The notes: generated by a model not told the origin, from the letters alone. 64,000 nucleotides of DNA from Carnobacterium sp. 17-4 (GCF_000195575.1 NC_015391.1:860501-924500), one strand, 5' to 3'. Positions 9,690 through 18,924 are shown, counted from the first letter of the stretch. Made by a program: numbers and translations.

Positions 9690-9890
9690 ATGGAACAAGG
9701 TACAGTAAAATGGTTTAACGCAGAAAAAGGTTTTGGATTTATCGAACGTGAAGGAGCAGATGATGTATTCGTACATTTCTCAGCTATCCAAGGCGAAGGA
9801 TTTAAATCTTTAGAAGAAGGACAAGCAGTAACTTTCGACGTTGAAGAAGGAAACCGTGGACCTCAAGCAGCAAACGTAAACAAAGCGTAA
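9690..9890 (+). CDS. Cold-shock protein, copy 2
   Basis: A 66-residue single CSD protein with intact RNP1 and RNP2, differing from copy 1 at a single residue. The DNA identity is also very high, so this is a recent or gene-converted tandem duplication including control regions. It probably binds single-stranded RNA and relieves structure at low temperature. Confidence 0.95.
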   Translation: MEQGTVKWFNAEKGFGFIEREGADDVFVHFSAIQGEGFKSLEEGQAVTFDVEEGNRGPQAANVNKA

Positions 9891-9910
9891 GCATAAAATT
9901 TAAAATTTTA

Positions 9911-9945
9911 AGAGCCTAGTGATTTTTCACTAGGCTCTTTTTTTT
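9911..9945 (+). terminator. Terminator after csp copy 2
   Basis: Perfect 12-bp stem AGAGCCTAGTGA/TCACTAGGCTCT followed by eight T. Confidence 0.93.
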
Positions 9946-10257
9946 ATGGAATAAAACCTCTAAGTACAAGGATGTGTTTCTAAAAAGAACAGTAGTCGTT
10001 TTTCAAAGGACTATTTCATTTTGTTTACTTATATATGGAATTGCTTAAATTTGTGTTAAAATATAAAAAATACTGATGTCATAAGTGGAAAAATACAGTA
10101 TGATGGTTTCGGTTAGAGCATTCTATTCTGTTTTTTGCTATACTGTTTAAGTGTCTACCTTTCAGTATTAAATAAAAGAGGTACAATTGCAATCAATCTG
10201 AAAATGAAAAGAACTATAAATATTAAAGATCAGGTAGACTTGAGAGGATGAAATTAT
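9946..10257 (+). promoter_or_regulatory. mreB upstream region with candidate promoter
   Basis: No coding potential is seen in these 312 bases. An extended -10 (TGCTATACT, core 10139-10144) without a clear -35 is the best promoter candidate; a second AT-rich candidate lies near 10053. GAGAGGATG before 10258 is the mreB ribosome site. Confidence 0.4.
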
Positions 10258-11271
10258 TTGTTTAGATTTGGAAATAAAGATATAGGAATTGATTTAGGTA
10301 CTGCAAACACAAATGTATTTGTAGCTGGAAAAGGGATTGTCTTAAGAGAACCTTCAGTAGTTGCAAAAGATACTGTAACAGGAGAAATTGTTGCAGTTGG
10401 AGAAGATGCAAGAAATATGATTGGGAGAACACCAGGCACAATTATTGCTATTCGTCCTATGAAGAATGGTGTAATCGCGGATTACGATACGACAGCAGCT
10501 ATGATGAAGTATTACATCGAAAAAGCAATTGGAAAATCAACATCTAAACCATTTGTCATGATTTGTGTGCCAAGTGGGGTAACAGAAGTTGAGAAAAGAG
10601 CCGTTGTTGATGCTACCAGAATGGCAGGAGCAAAAGATGCTTTCATTATTGAAGAACCATTTGCAGCAGCAATCGGAGCCGGTTTGCCCGTAATGGATCC
10701 TACAGGAAGTATGGTAGTGGATATTGGTGGAGGAACCACAGATGTAGCTACAATCGCATTAGGCGGAATCGTTAGCAGCCGTTCTATTCGCTTGGCTGGA
10801 GATCGCATGGATGATGTTATTATTCACTATGTACGCAAAAAATTCAATTTGCTTATTGGTGAACGTACAGCTGAACAAATCAAAATTCAAATTGGTTGTG
10901 CTTCTGTTGAAAAAGCATCAGAATACGGTGTTATGGACATTAGAGGCCGTGATTTGTTAACAGGACTGCCACAAACGATTGAAATTTCAGCTGTTGATAT
11001 TGCTGAAGCTATTCAAGAAGTCGTTGAAGGCATCATTGTTGCTGTTAGAGAAACGCTTGAAGAAACATCTCCTGAAATTTCAGCGGATGTCATTGATCAT
11101 GGAATTGTTTTAACTGGTGGTGGAGCCTTATTGAAAAATATTGGTGATGTTATTGCAGAAGAAACAGATGTTCCAGTTTTTGTGGCAAATGAACCACTTG
11201 ATTGTGTTGCACTTGGTACAGGAGAGTCACTAAAACACATTGATATCTATAAAAAAAGAGCAAATAGATAA
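10258..11271 (+). CDS. mreB: Rod-shape protein MreB (bacterial actin)
   Basis: ATP-binding actin homologue that guides lateral cell-wall synthesis at the membrane. The 337-residue protein has [13 protein letters not shown] (phosphate 1), the [10 protein letters not shown] phosphate 2 loop and a GGGALLKN adenosine motif. The start is TTG (protein [10 protein letters not shown]), supported by the upstream GAGAGGATG and by the family's normal N-terminus. It is followed by a terminator before mreC, so it is separable from mreCD. Confidence 0.96.
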   Translation: MFRFGNKDIGIDLGTANTNVFVAGKGIVLREPSVVAKDTVTGEIVAVGEDARNMIGRTPGTIIAIRPMKNGVIADYDTTAAMMKYYIEKAIGKSTSKPFVMICVPSGVTEVEKRAVVDATRMAGAKDAFIIEEPFAAAIGAGLPVMDPTGSMVVDIGGGTTDVATIALGGIVSSRSIRLAGDRMDDVIIHYVRKKFNLLIGERTAEQIKIQIGCASVEKASEYGVMDIRGRDLLTGLPQTIEISAVDIAEAIQEVVEGIIVAVRETLEETSPEISADVIDHGIVLTGGGALLKNIGDVIAEETDVPVFVANEPLDCVALGTGESLKHIDIYKKRANR

Positions 11272-11296
11272 GCAAGCCTAAATAAGGTTGAAAAGG

Positions 11297-11326
11297 TGCG
11301 GGAAGTTTATTTTCTTCCCGCATATT
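11297..11326 (+). terminator. Terminator between mreB and mreC
   Basis: Perfect 9-bp stem TGCGGGAAG/CTTCCCGCA followed by ATATTTT. The tail is weak, so partial read-through into mreC is possible. Confidence 0.65.
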
Positions 11327-11415
11327 TTCATGTAAAAAAGAAACAAGTTAGGCAAGTTATTTAGTTTAACTTATGTTAAAATAAAGAAAGCCTGTAAAAT
11401 TAATGAGGTGATGTT

Positions 11416-12267
11416 TTGAATCAGTTCTTTTCAAATAAAAAACTAATCATTTTGTTAGTAAGTATGATTGTCTCTTTAGGTCTGATAGCCTTTTCAATTA
11501 CAGGAAGTGGAAATATACCTATCCTGCAACAACTTACTAATGATATTACTGCAGTTGTTTCTCGTGTAGTAGCAAAACCGACGAATGCAGTTGTTGATTT
11601 TTTAGAATCAGTAGACCGTCTGAAAAATACGTTTGAAGAAAATCAATTATTGAAATCAAAAATAGATAAACTGTACGAAACAGAAGTAGAAATTGCAGAT
11701 TTAAAACAAAATAACGAAAAGCTTAAAGAGCAGTTGGATTTAACAGCTACTTTATCTGATTATGAATCAATCAATGGAGCAGTAATTAGTCGAAATCCTG
11801 ATAGTTGGGTTGATCAAATCGTTGTAGATAAAGGAAGCCAAAATGGTATTGAATTAGATATGTCTGTTATGTCAGGAAATGGTCTGATTGGACGTGTTGT
11901 AGAAGTTAATCCTACTAGTTCAAAAGTTCAATTAGTAACAACTCTAGATCAAAATAATAATCGAGTTGCAGCATCTGTTAGTACAGATGAGGGAGTTGTG
12001 CATGGGATTGTTAATGGATATGATCCTGAAACCAATCGATTGGTTATGAAACAAATTACGACGGATGCCGAATTAAAAGAAGGTGATCAAGTGATGACCT
12101 CTGGTTTAGGTGGGATATCGCCTAGTGCGTTACTGATTGGAACGATTGAAGAGGTTAAATTAGATTCTTTTGGATTGTCACAAGAAGCCTACATTATTCC
12201 AGCATCAGATACGAATGATATTCGTTATGTAACCTTTATTAAACGATCCGCTGAAAGTGGTGAGTAA
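11416..12267 (+). CDS. mreC: Rod-shape protein MreC
   Basis: Bitopic elongasome scaffold. The 283-residue protein has one N-terminal membrane helix (about 9-29), a coiled coil (about 65-115, many Leu/Lys/Glu heptads) and the double beta-barrel MreC domain with VSRNPDSW and SGLGGISPSALLIG. The TTG start is supported by GAGGTG 5 bases upstream. Its stop abuts the mreD ATG. Confidence 0.93.
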   Translation: MNQFFSNKKLIILLVSMIVSLGLIAFSITGSGNIPILQQLTNDITAVVSRVVAKPTNAVVDFLESVDRLKNTFEENQLLKSKIDKLYETEVEIADLKQNNEKLKEQLDLTATLSDYESINGAVISRNPDSWVDQIVVDKGSQNGIELDMSVMSGNGLIGRVVEVNPTSSKVQLVTTLDQNNNRVAASVSTDEGVVHGIVNGYDPETNRLVMKQITTDAELKEGDQVMTSGLGGISPSALLIGTIEEVKLDSFGLSQEAYIIPASDTNDIRYVTFIKRSAESGE

Positions 12268-12789
12268 ATGGTAGCGAATTGGAAAACAACTACATTAATC
12301 CCGCTAGTGATTACTTTTTGCTTTTTACTAGATGGACTATTGACTGCTATTTTTTCAGCGCAATTTCTTGAAGGTACAAAAACTATGACTCCAAGGCTGA
12401 TCGTATTAGTGCTTATCTTAATGTCTTTTTATATTCCGAGAAGTAGAATGTTGGTTTATGGAGTTATTTTTGGTTTGATTTATGATAGTTATTATGTGGG
12501 AATCCTAGGAGTATACGTTCTTCTATTTCCTTTAATCATCTACTTAACAGAAAAACTAAAAAAAATTCTCAATCCTAATCCTATTGTTATTGGTATGATG
12601 GTTATTATCAATCTAAGTTTAATAGAAACTTATCTTTATCTGTTTTATCAAGTGCTAGGGTACACAACTATTAATTGGGCAACGTTTTTGGCCAACCGTT
12701 TAGGGCCGACATTGCTCTTGAATTTAGTCTTGTTTATTATTGTGTTTTATCCGTTAAAAAGGATAATTGAACGTATTCAAGGAGAGTAA
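12268..12789 (+). CDS. mreD: Rod-shape protein MreD
   Basis: The 173-residue integral membrane protein has about five hydrophobic helices and the family's FGLIYDSYYVGILG stretch. It is the membrane partner of MreC in the elongasome. The ATG follows the mreC stop directly, with GGTGAG inside the mreC end serving as ribosome site, so the two are translationally coupled. Confidence 0.92.
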   Translation: MVANWKTTTLIPLVITFCFLLDGLLTAIFSAQFLEGTKTMTPRLIVLVLILMSFYIPRSRMLVYGVIFGLIYDSYYVGILGVYVLLFPLIIYLTEKLKKILNPNPIVIGMMVIINLSLIETYLYLFYQVLGYTTINWATFLANRLGPTLLLNLVLFIIVFYPLKRIIERIQGE

Positions 12790-12831
12790 ATGACAGTAAG
12801 TATCGACATTTTGGCTGAGGGAGTTGTTAAA

Positions 12832-13533
12832 GTGAAACAAAGTGTGACGTTAAAAGGAACTAAAGGCAGCTTTGTGTTAAGCTTGGATGAAGCAGCTTCT
12901 TTTGTATCCATCATGAAAGAATTAAATGAATTACTTGAACATTTGCATGGTGAACAAAAAAGGTCGAAAGAAGTTCAAAAAGATATTTATTTGGAGATAA
13001 AAACAGGAAACCGTCTATTATCTCAAGAACAACAAGAACTAGTGATTGAAGAAATTGAATCAAAAAGTACGTTTTTAATTAAAAAAATCACGTCTAATGT
13101 TGTGACTTATGAAAAAGCGATTGAATGGCAAGAGGCAGTAAGCCTTCAAATGGAAGTTCAAACGGTTAGAAGTGGGCAGGTTTTAACGGCACCAGGCAAC
13201 CTCCTTTTTGTAGGTAAGGTCCATCCTGGGGGCATGCTTCGAGCTAATGGAAGCATCTTTATCATTGGAGAATTGATGGGAATCGCACATGCTGGATTTG
13301 AAGGAGATACAAATGCAGTAATTGTGGCGGATTTTCATACGGATGCTCAAGTTAGAATTGCAGACAGCATACAGATCATAGAGAAGAAAAACAATCATCA
13401 AGACAGCATTAGAAAAAATGAATTTGCCTATATCAATGATCTACATATTTTAGATTTTAATTCATTGGAACAATTAAGGAAAATGCGTCCAAATTTAGGT
13501 AAAGTGATCGGAGGATTAAACGAATGGGTATAG
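12832..13533 (+). CDS. minC: Septum site-determining protein MinC
   Basis: Inhibitor of FtsZ ring assembly, recruited by MinD. The N-terminal FtsZ-binding domain starts KQSVTLKGTKGSF and the C-terminal beta-helix begins VRSGQVLTAPGNLL. The GTG at 12832 is preferred: it has GAGGGAG 8 bases upstream and gives the family's usual MKQSVT start (233 residues). An ATG at 12790 directly after the mreD stop also has an AAGGAG and would add 14 residues, so both are possible. It overlaps minD by 10 bases. Confidence 0.9.
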   Translation: MKQSVTLKGTKGSFVLSLDEAASFVSIMKELNELLEHLHGEQKRSKEVQKDIYLEIKTGNRLLSQEQQELVIEEIESKSTFLIKKITSNVVTYEKAIEWQEAVSLQMEVQTVRSGQVLTAPGNLLFVGKVHPGGMLRANGSIFIIGELMGIAHAGFEGDTNAVIVADFHTDAQVRIADSIQIIEKKNNHQDSIRKNEFAYINDLHILDFNSLEQLRKMRPNLGKVIGGLNEWV

Positions 13534-14318
13534 CAATCGTTATTACATCTGGAAAAGGCGGTGTAGGAAAAACAACTTCCACTGCAAATTTAGGTACCGC
13601 TCTTGCTCTTCAAGGGAAGAGAGTCTGTTTGATAGATATGGATATTGGTCTAAGAAATTTAGATGTTATTCTTGGTTTAGAAAATCGCATTATTTATGAT
13701 ATTGTTGATGTGGTAGAAGGCCGCACGAAATTGCATCAAGCGATTATAAAAGATAAACGGTTTAACGATAATTTGTATTTGCTTCCTGCAGCTCAAAATG
13801 CAGATAAAAATGACGTAAACGGCGAACAAATGATTGAAATCGTTTCTGAATTAAAAAAAGAATACGACTATATTTTAATTGATTGCCCAGCTGGAATTGA
13901 ACAAGGTTTCCAAAATTCGATTGCAGCAGCAGATCAAGCGATCCTAGTGACAACCCCTGAGATCTCGGCTATTCGTGATGCAGATCGGATTATTGGACTC
14001 TTAGAGCAAACGGAACTTGAACCGCCTCGTTTAATCATAAATCGTATTCGTAAACGGATGATGCAAGATGGAGAAGTAATGGACATCGACGAAATCACTA
14101 GACATTTATCCATTGACTTATTAGGGATCGTTTTTGATGATGATGATGTTGTTCGCTCTTCTAATAAGGGAGATCCTATTGTTTTAAATCCAAAAAATCC
14201 TGCTTCTCAAGGATATCGAAATATTGCTCGTCGAATTTTAGGGGAAACAGTTCCTTTGATGACGTTGACAAAAGAAAAACCGACTTTATGGCAGAAAATA
14301 TTTGGCAAGCGGAATTAA
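13524..14318 (+). CDS. minD: Septum site-determining ATPase MinD
   Basis: Membrane-cycling ATPase that activates MinC. The deviant Walker A is GKGGVGKTT with K11 and K16; DIGLRNLD and the LIDCPAG switch follow. The C-terminal LWQKIFGKRN is the amphipathic membrane-targeting helix. Length 264. It is the last gene of mreCD-minCD; a new promoter lies within its 3' end. Confidence 0.96.
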   Translation: MGIAIVITSGKGGVGKTTSTANLGTALALQGKRVCLIDMDIGLRNLDVILGLENRIIYDIVDVVEGRTKLHQAIIKDKRFNDNLYLLPAAQNADKNDVNGEQMIEIVSELKKEYDYILIDCPAGIEQGFQNSIAAADQAILVTTPEISAIRDADRIIGLLEQTELEPPRLIINRIRKRMMQDGEVMDIDEITRHLSIDLLGIVFDDDDVVRSSNKGDPIVLNPKNPASQGYRNIARRILGETVPLMTLTKEKPTLWQKIFGKRN

Positions 14319-14330
14319 ATGTGCTATAGT
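14302..14330 (+). promoter_or_regulatory. Promoter of T-box ABC transporter operon
   Basis: TTGGCA (14302-14307, inside the end of minD), a 17-bp spacer, TATAGT (14325-14330). The start would be near 14337. Confidence 0.7.
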
Positions 14331-14336
14331 ATTAAA

Positions 14337-14631
14337 AAATGATTAAAAGCTTCGAAGAGAAAAAGTAAGTTTAGGAACTTTTTAGAGAGATTGCGGTGGT
14401 GAGAGCAATTAAGGAACTATACTGAAAACACATCTCTGAGCTGACAGTTGAACGTAGATTTTGCTACAAGTAAATTGATTCGGGAGTACCCGTTATAGTA
14501 CTAGTGTTTAGTAGTTTTGAACACGATGAGGCAGCTTTCTGTGAAGGAGTTGCGAATAAAGGTGGAACCACGATAAGTGATATCAATCGTCCTTTGATTT
14601 TCTGATAATAGAAAATCAAAGGGCTTTTTTT
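14337..14631 (+). ncRNA. T-box leader of amino-acid ABC transporter
   Basis: The T-box motif GGTGGAACCACGA is at 14561-14573, followed by a terminator with a perfect CCTTTGATTTTC/GAAAATCAAAGG stem at 14591-14622 and T7. Stem I appears to be closed by AGAGAT (near 14385) and ATCTCT (near 14432). By analogy with the valS leader, the codon next to the closing stem would be AAC (Asn), but this is tentative. The leader puts the downstream transporter under control of one uncharged tRNA. Confidence 0.85.
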
Positions 14632-14688
14632 GTTTTTAAGAACTGCAGCTTAAAAACAAATAAAATAAAATTAAAAGGGGCGTTATAC

Positions 14689-15486
14689 ATGAAAAAGACA
14701 CTAGCAACAATGATTTTAGGATTAGGATTTACAGTACTGGTAGCCGGATGTAGTACAAATGAAGCGAGAACAGATTCATACGATCAAATAATTGAAGAAG
14801 GCAAACTTATAGTAGGGTTGGATGACACATTTGCTCCAATGGGGTTTCGTGATAGTAACGGAGAGATCGTAGGTTTTGATATAGATTTAGCAAATGAAGT
14901 TGGCGAAAGATTAGACTTAGATGTCGAATTTCAACCTATAGACTGGGCTTTAAAAGAAACAGAATTGACTAATGGAAATATTGATTTGATATGGAATGGC
15001 TATACGATTACGGATGAAAGAAAAAAACAAGTTGATTTTAGTTCACCATATTTAGAAAACAGTCAAATTATTATTGTGTTGGAAGACAGTGAGATTCAAA
15101 CAAAAGAAGATTTAAGCGGAAAAGTAGTCGCTGCGCAACAATCTTCAAGTGCAGTGGATGCCATCAATGCTGATGAATCAAATATCATTGAAGAATTTGC
15201 GAACGAAGAAGTCGTCTTATATCCTTCTAATAATGATGTCTTTAATGATTTAGCTTCAGAAAGAAGTGACGCGATTGTCGTGGATGAAACACTCGGTCGC
15301 TACTATATGAACCAAAATGAAGACATTAGTTACCGTGTGTTAGAAGATAATTTTGGAGAAGAAGAATATGCTGTTGGTATGCGTAAAGAAGATGACAAGC
15401 TAACAGAAGCGATCAATCAAGCTCTAGAAGAAATGAAAGCAGATGGAACCTATGATAAGATTTATGCTAAATGGTTCGCAGAGTAA
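14689..15486 (+). CDS. Amino-acid ABC transporter binding lipoprotein 1
   Basis: SBP_bac_3 family, polar amino-acid type. The 265-residue protein has a signal peptide with lipobox VAGC (lipidated C21). Two lobes follow, with PMGFRDSNGEIVGFDIDLANE and EFQPIDW, then the hinge-side AAQQSSSAVDA motif. It should be anchored outside the cell and feed the permease downstream. It is the first gene of a four-gene operon behind the T-box. A close paralogue follows 64 bases later. Confidence 0.9.
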   Translation: MKKTLATMILGLGFTVLVAGCSTNEARTDSYDQIIEEGKLIVGLDDTFAPMGFRDSNGEIVGFDIDLANEVGERLDLDVEFQPIDWALKETELTNGNIDLIWNGYTITDERKKQVDFSSPYLENSQIIIVLEDSEIQTKEDLSGKVVAAQQSSSAVDAINADESNIIEEFANEEVVLYPSNNDVFNDLASERSDAIVVDETLGRYYMNQNEDISYRVLEDNFGEEEYAVGMRKEDDKLTEAINQALEEMKADGTYDKIYAKWFAE

Positions 15487-15550
15487 AAATATAGGAAGCA
15501 TGTTCTTTTGAAAGATATGTAAAGTACTGTATAGTCTAGGGGGCAAAGAG

Positions 15551-16354
15551 ATGAAGAGAATAAGCATGGTGATTAGTTTATGGATGTTCTCACTGCTGTT
15601 AGTAGCTTGTGGGAATACAGCTGATACAAAGACTGAAGAAGCTGAGGTGTTCTTAGGTGAACCTGGGGACACTTTGGTAGTAGGGTTGGATGATACGTTT
15701 GTACCAATGGGTTTTCGCGATAGTGAGGGGAACCTAGTGGGGCTAGACGTTGATTTAGCAACAGAAGTAGCGAAGCGACTTGATTTGAACATTGAATTTC
15801 AACCTATTGACTGGGCAATGAAAGAAACCGAGTTAACCTCTGGTAATATTGATGTGATTTGGAATGGCTATTCTATTACAGAAGAACGTAAAGAAAAAGT
15901 TGATTTCAGTATTCCTTACACTGATGGAGGACAAATATTTGTGGTTTTGGCAGACAGCCCCATAAAAACATGGGATGATCTAAAAGAAAAAACAGTAGCT
16001 GCACAACAATCTTCTAGTACAGTTGATTTATTAGCAAGTCATGAAAGTGGAATTATGGATACATTTGCAAATGGAGAAATTATTCAGTATCCGTCTTACA
16101 ATGATGTCTTTAATGATTTAGACAGTAAAAGAAGCGAAGCCATCGCAGTCAGCGAAATATACGCTCGATATACAATGAAGCAAAAAGGTCTTGGGAAATA
16201 CCGTATTTTAGATGAAAGTTTTGCCGAGGAAGAAACTGCAGTAGGTGTAAGAAAGACAGACACTGAGTTTTTAGAAAAGTTGAATACTACCTTAACTGAC
16301 ATGGAGAAAGACGGAACACTGGGTGAAATTAAAAATAAATGGATCAAAGAATAA
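15551..16354 (+). CDS. Amino-acid ABC transporter binding lipoprotein 2
   Basis: Paralogue of the preceding gene (267 residues, lipobox VAC with lipidated C20). Long stretches match: GLDDTF.PMGFRDS, the EFQPIDWA..ETEL..GNID..WNGY region and AAQQSSS.VD. The N-terminal mature linker and some ligand-side residues differ (for example GGQIFVVL for NSQIIIVL), so affinity or ligand may differ. Only one permease and one ATPase follow, so both probably dock on the same complex. Confidence 0.9.
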   Translation: MKRISMVISLWMFSLLLVACGNTADTKTEEAEVFLGEPGDTLVVGLDDTFVPMGFRDSEGNLVGLDVDLATEVAKRLDLNIEFQPIDWAMKETELTSGNIDVIWNGYSITEERKEKVDFSIPYTDGGQIFVVLADSPIKTWDDLKEKTVAAQQSSSTVDLLASHESGIMDTFANGEIIQYPSYNDVFNDLDSKRSEAIAVSEIYARYTMKQKGLGKYRILDESFAEEETAVGVRKTDTEFLEKLNTTLTDMEKDGTLGEIKNKWIKE

Positions 16355-16381
16355 ATTAAATAAGAAAAGAGTGAATAAATA

Positions 16382-17017
16382 ATGGATTTGATTGCTGAGA
16401 TAACACCTAATTTGTTAGATGGATTAAAAACGACTTTATTACTATTTTTAATTATCGTTATTGCAACGATTCCATTAGGATTTTTGATTGCTTGTATAAG
16501 AGTTTATGCTCCAAAATGGATATCTTGGATTATACAAGTTTATATTTATATTATGAGAGGAACCCCCTTATTGTTACAATTGATGGTTGTGTTTTTCGGA
16601 TTGCCTCTTGTGGGAATAACCTTTGATCGTTTTTCAGCGGCCGTGTTCACCTTCATAATCAACTATGCAGCATATTATGCAGAAATATTCCGTGGTGGTA
16701 TCTTATCTATTCCAAAAGGACAATTTGAAGCCATCAGAGTATTGGGTATTGGAAAAATAAATGGATTTAGAAAAATTATTATTCCGCAAGTTATGCGTGT
16801 AGTACTGCCTTCAGTAGGAAATGAAGTGATTGCATTAGTCAAAGATACCTCTCTTATCTATATTTTAGGAATCGGCGAATTATTACGAGCAGGGCAAATT
16901 GCAGCTAATACGTATGCTTCATTAATTCCTTATGCAGCAGTTGGAGCAATCTATTTAGTAGTAACAGGATTAGTAACGCTGCTATTAAATGCTATTGAGA
17001 AGAAGTCAAATTACTAA
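16382..17017 (+). CDS. Amino-acid ABC transporter permease (HisM/GlnP type)
   Basis: The 211-residue membrane protein has about five helices. It has the HEQRO-type family signature RGTPLLLQLM near residue 60 and the EAA loop QFEAIRVLGIGKINGFRKII that contacts the ATPase. A single permease gene means the channel is likely a homodimer. It sits between the binding proteins and the ATPase. Confidence 0.92.
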   Translation: MDLIAEITPNLLDGLKTTLLLFLIIVIATIPLGFLIACIRVYAPKWISWIIQVYIYIMRGTPLLLQLMVVFFGLPLVGITFDRFSAAVFTFIINYAAYYAEIFRGGILSIPKGQFEAIRVLGIGKINGFRKIIIPQVMRVVLPSVGNEVIALVKDTSLIYILGIGELLRAGQIAANTYASLIPYAAVGAIYLVVTGLVTLLLNAIEKKSNY

Positions 17018-17032
17018 AGGAGATGGTTGGAA

Positions 17033-17710
17033 ATGGGATTGAAAGCAACAAACCTAACGAAGCAGTTCAATGGAATAGATGTTTTAAGAAACTTTGATTT
17101 CACCATTGAAGCTGGAGAAATTGTGACGCTTGTTGGTAAATCAGGTACAGGAAAAACAACATTAATGAGAGTACTTAATCAACTTGAAAAAGCTGATAAT
17201 GGAACGGTAGCAATCGATGAGCATTATTTGTGTCGTGAAACTCCGGAAGGTAAAACAGAATACGTGTCAAAAAAAGAACGAATGACTTACAACAACCAAA
17301 TAGGTATGGTATTTCAAGATTATCAATTATTTCCGAACTTAACGGTCATGAAAAATTGTATTGAAGCACCGCTAGATCAGAAGTTGATGACAAAAGAGCA
17401 AGCAGTCGAAAAAGCCGAGCAACTTTTGACACAAATGGGGATTTTAGATAAAAAGGATGTTTATCCAAGTACATTATCAGGTGGACAACAACAACGTGCA
17501 GCCATTGCTCGGTCTATGATGCTCAATCCTAAAATTCTTTGTTTTGATGAACCAACTTCTGCCCTAGATCGAGATTCTTCAAACGAAGTCGGCAAGATGA
17601 TTCAATCGATAGCTTTATCCGGTACAGGAATCCTAATCGTCACTCATGATATTGAGTTTGCTGAACTGTTTGGGACAAGAGTAGTGTCTTCAGATGAATT
17701 TTTAAAATAA
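17033..17710 (+). CDS. Amino-acid ABC transporter ATPase (GlnQ type)
   Basis: Walker A GKSGTGKTT near residue 36, Q-loop MVFQDYQLFPN, signature LSGGQQQRAAIARS, Walker B ILCFDEPTSALD, and H-loop IVTHD. Length from ATG 17033 is 225 residues, slightly short at the C-terminus for GlnQ. The ATG is preferred over an upstream TTG (17027) because AAAGGAGA then lies 9 bases away rather than 3. Last gene of the operon; no strong terminator is seen after it. Confidence 0.92.
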   Translation: MGLKATNLTKQFNGIDVLRNFDFTIEAGEIVTLVGKSGTGKTTLMRVLNQLEKADNGTVAIDEHYLCRETPEGKTEYVSKKERMTYNNQIGMVFQDYQLFPNLTVMKNCIEAPLDQKLMTKEQAVEKAEQLLTQMGILDKKDVYPSTLSGGQQQRAAIARSMMLNPKILCFDEPTSALDRDSSNEVGKMIQSIALSGTGILIVTHDIEFAELFGTRVVSSDEFLK

Positions 17711-17766
17711 AAAAGGAAAGTTAAAGCACAGTTGTTTTAGTATTTTCTTGTTTAGACAAGTATTTA

Positions 17767-17795
17767 TTGACGCAGGCAATACAATTTGGTATGAT
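17767..17795 (+). promoter_or_regulatory. rplU operon promoter
   Basis: TTGACG (17767-17772), a 17-bp spacer, TATGAT (17790-17795); strong sigma-A type. Confidence 0.85.
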
Positions 17796-17801
17796 GTTAA
17801 T

Positions 17802-17895
17802 GTTGTAAATGTGTAGCACCACAACTACAACCGCACTGGAATGAGTTTAAGTCCATAACGGCACTCATGATGGCGAGTCTAAGTCTAATAAGGAG
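17802..17895 (+). ncRNA. L21 leader of rplU
   Basis: A structured leader of about 100 bases sits between the promoter and rplU, in the position and with the general look (GTGTAGCACCACAAC and the paired GAGTTTAAGTC/GAGTCTAAGTC repeats) of the Firmicutes L21 leader family. It presumably mediates autogenous control by L21. Assignment rests on position and motifs only. Confidence 0.7.
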
Positions 17896-17905
17896 GTGCG
17901 AAAGA

Positions 17906-18214
17906 ATGTACGCAATTATCAAAACAGGTGGAAAACAAATTAAAGTTGAGGTTGGCCAAGAAATCTACATTGAAAAATTGAATGTTGAAGCTGGTGAAAC
18001 TGTAGTCTTTGAAGAAGTTGTCTTAATTGGTGGAGAAGAAACAAAAGTTGGAGCTCCAACTATTGTAGGAGCTACTGTTGAAGGTACTGTTGAAAAACAT
18101 GGTCTTCAAAAGAAAGTTACGACTTTTATCTACAAACCTAAAAAACATAGTCACCGTAAACAAGGTCATCGTCAACCATATACAAAAGTTATTATCAACG
18201 CAATCAACGCATAA
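17906..18214 (+). CDS. rplU: 50S ribosomal protein L21
   Basis: A 102-residue protein with the canonical start [15 protein letters not shown] and the C-terminal [16 protein letters not shown] basic tail. AGGAGGTG lies 6 bases before the ATG. First gene of rplU-prp-rpmA. Confidence 0.97.
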   Translation: MYAIIKTGGKQIKVEVGQEIYIEKLNVEAGETVVFEEVVLIGGEETKVGAPTIVGATVEGTVEKHGLQKKVTTFIYKPKKHSHRKQGHRQPYTKVIINAINA

Positions 18215-18231
18215 GAAAGTGGTGTTCCAAT

Positions 18232-18567
18232 ATGATTCAAGCATTCTTTAAACGTAATAACAAAGAAGACATCGTTTCCTTTGAAGTTACAGGACATGCA
18301 GAGTCTGGACCCTACGGCAGCGATATCGTGTGTGCAGCTGTTTCAGCATTAGTTATAGGAACAACAAATAGCATTTCTGCTTTATCAGGCGTTTCTCCAT
18401 TAGTAGAAACAAATGAAGAGGTAGAAGGCGGCTATTTATATGTTGAACTTCTAAGCGAATTAACTGAAGAACAGTCGAAAATTTCACAAATTCTTCTCGA
18501 GAGTCTACTTCTTTCCTTAACGGGAATTGTTGAAGAGTATCCAGAATATGTCAAACTTGCACAGTAA
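18232..18567 (+). CDS. prp: Ribosomal-processing cysteine protease Prp
   Basis: Prp removes the N-terminal extension of ribosomal protein L27, an essential step in Firmicutes. The 111-residue protein has the catalytic pair H22 (GHA) and C34 ([11 protein letters not shown]). It lies between rplU and rpmA, as expected, and its substrate motif is present in the downstream L27. Confidence 0.93.
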   Translation: MIQAFFKRNNKEDIVSFEVTGHAESGPYGSDIVCAAVSALVIGTTNSISALSGVSPLVETNEEVEGGYLYVELLSELTEEQSKISQILLESLLLSLTGIVEEYPEYVKLAQ

Positions 18568-18595
18568 AAAAATTATAATAGGAGGTGCAACTCAT

Positions 18596-18880
18596 ATGTT
18601 AAAAATGAATTTACAATTCTTCGCCCATAAAAAAGGTGGCGGTTCTACAACTAACGGACGCGACTCAAACTCTAAACGTTTAGGCGCTAAACGTGCAGAT
18701 GGACAAGCTGTTTCAGGTGGTTCAATTTTATACCGTCAACGCGGAACTAAAATTTATCCAGGTGTTAACGTTGGAATCGGTGGAGACGATACTTTGTTTG
18801 CTAAATGTGACGGAGTTGTTCGTTTCGAACGCAAAGGCCGCGACAAAAAACAAGTTTCTGTTTATCCAGTAGCTCAATAA
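18596..18880 (+). CDS. rpmA: 50S ribosomal protein L27, with Prp-cleaved extension
   Basis: A 94-residue protein. The N-terminus [16 protein letters not shown] contains the Firmicutes Prp site, with cleavage expected after the FF (residue 9) so that mature L27 starts AHKKGGG at the peptidyl-transferase centre. The start is the ATG after AGGAGGTG; a longer in-frame reading reaches back into prp but lacks support. Confidence 0.97.
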   Translation: MLKMNLQFFAHKKGGGSTTNGRDSNSKRLGAKRADGQAVSGGSILYRQRGTKIYPGVNVGIGGDDTLFAKCDGVVRFERKGRDKKQVSVYPVAQ

Positions 18881-18889
18881 TTTAAAACA

Positions 18890-18924
18890 AAAAAAGCTCT
18901 TCTACTCTTAGAAGAGCTTTTTTT
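18890..18924 (+). terminator. rpmA terminator
   Basis: A 15-bp perfect stem AAAAAAGCTCTTCTA with its complement and T7; bidirectional in form. Confidence 0.93.

Noticed and set aside
10512-10808. Reverse-strand 98-residue frame in mreB
   Set aside because: Shadow of mreB; composition follows the codons of the sense gene.
15424-15792. Reverse-strand frame over the binding-protein genes
   Set aside because: Antisense shadow of two clear lipoprotein genes.
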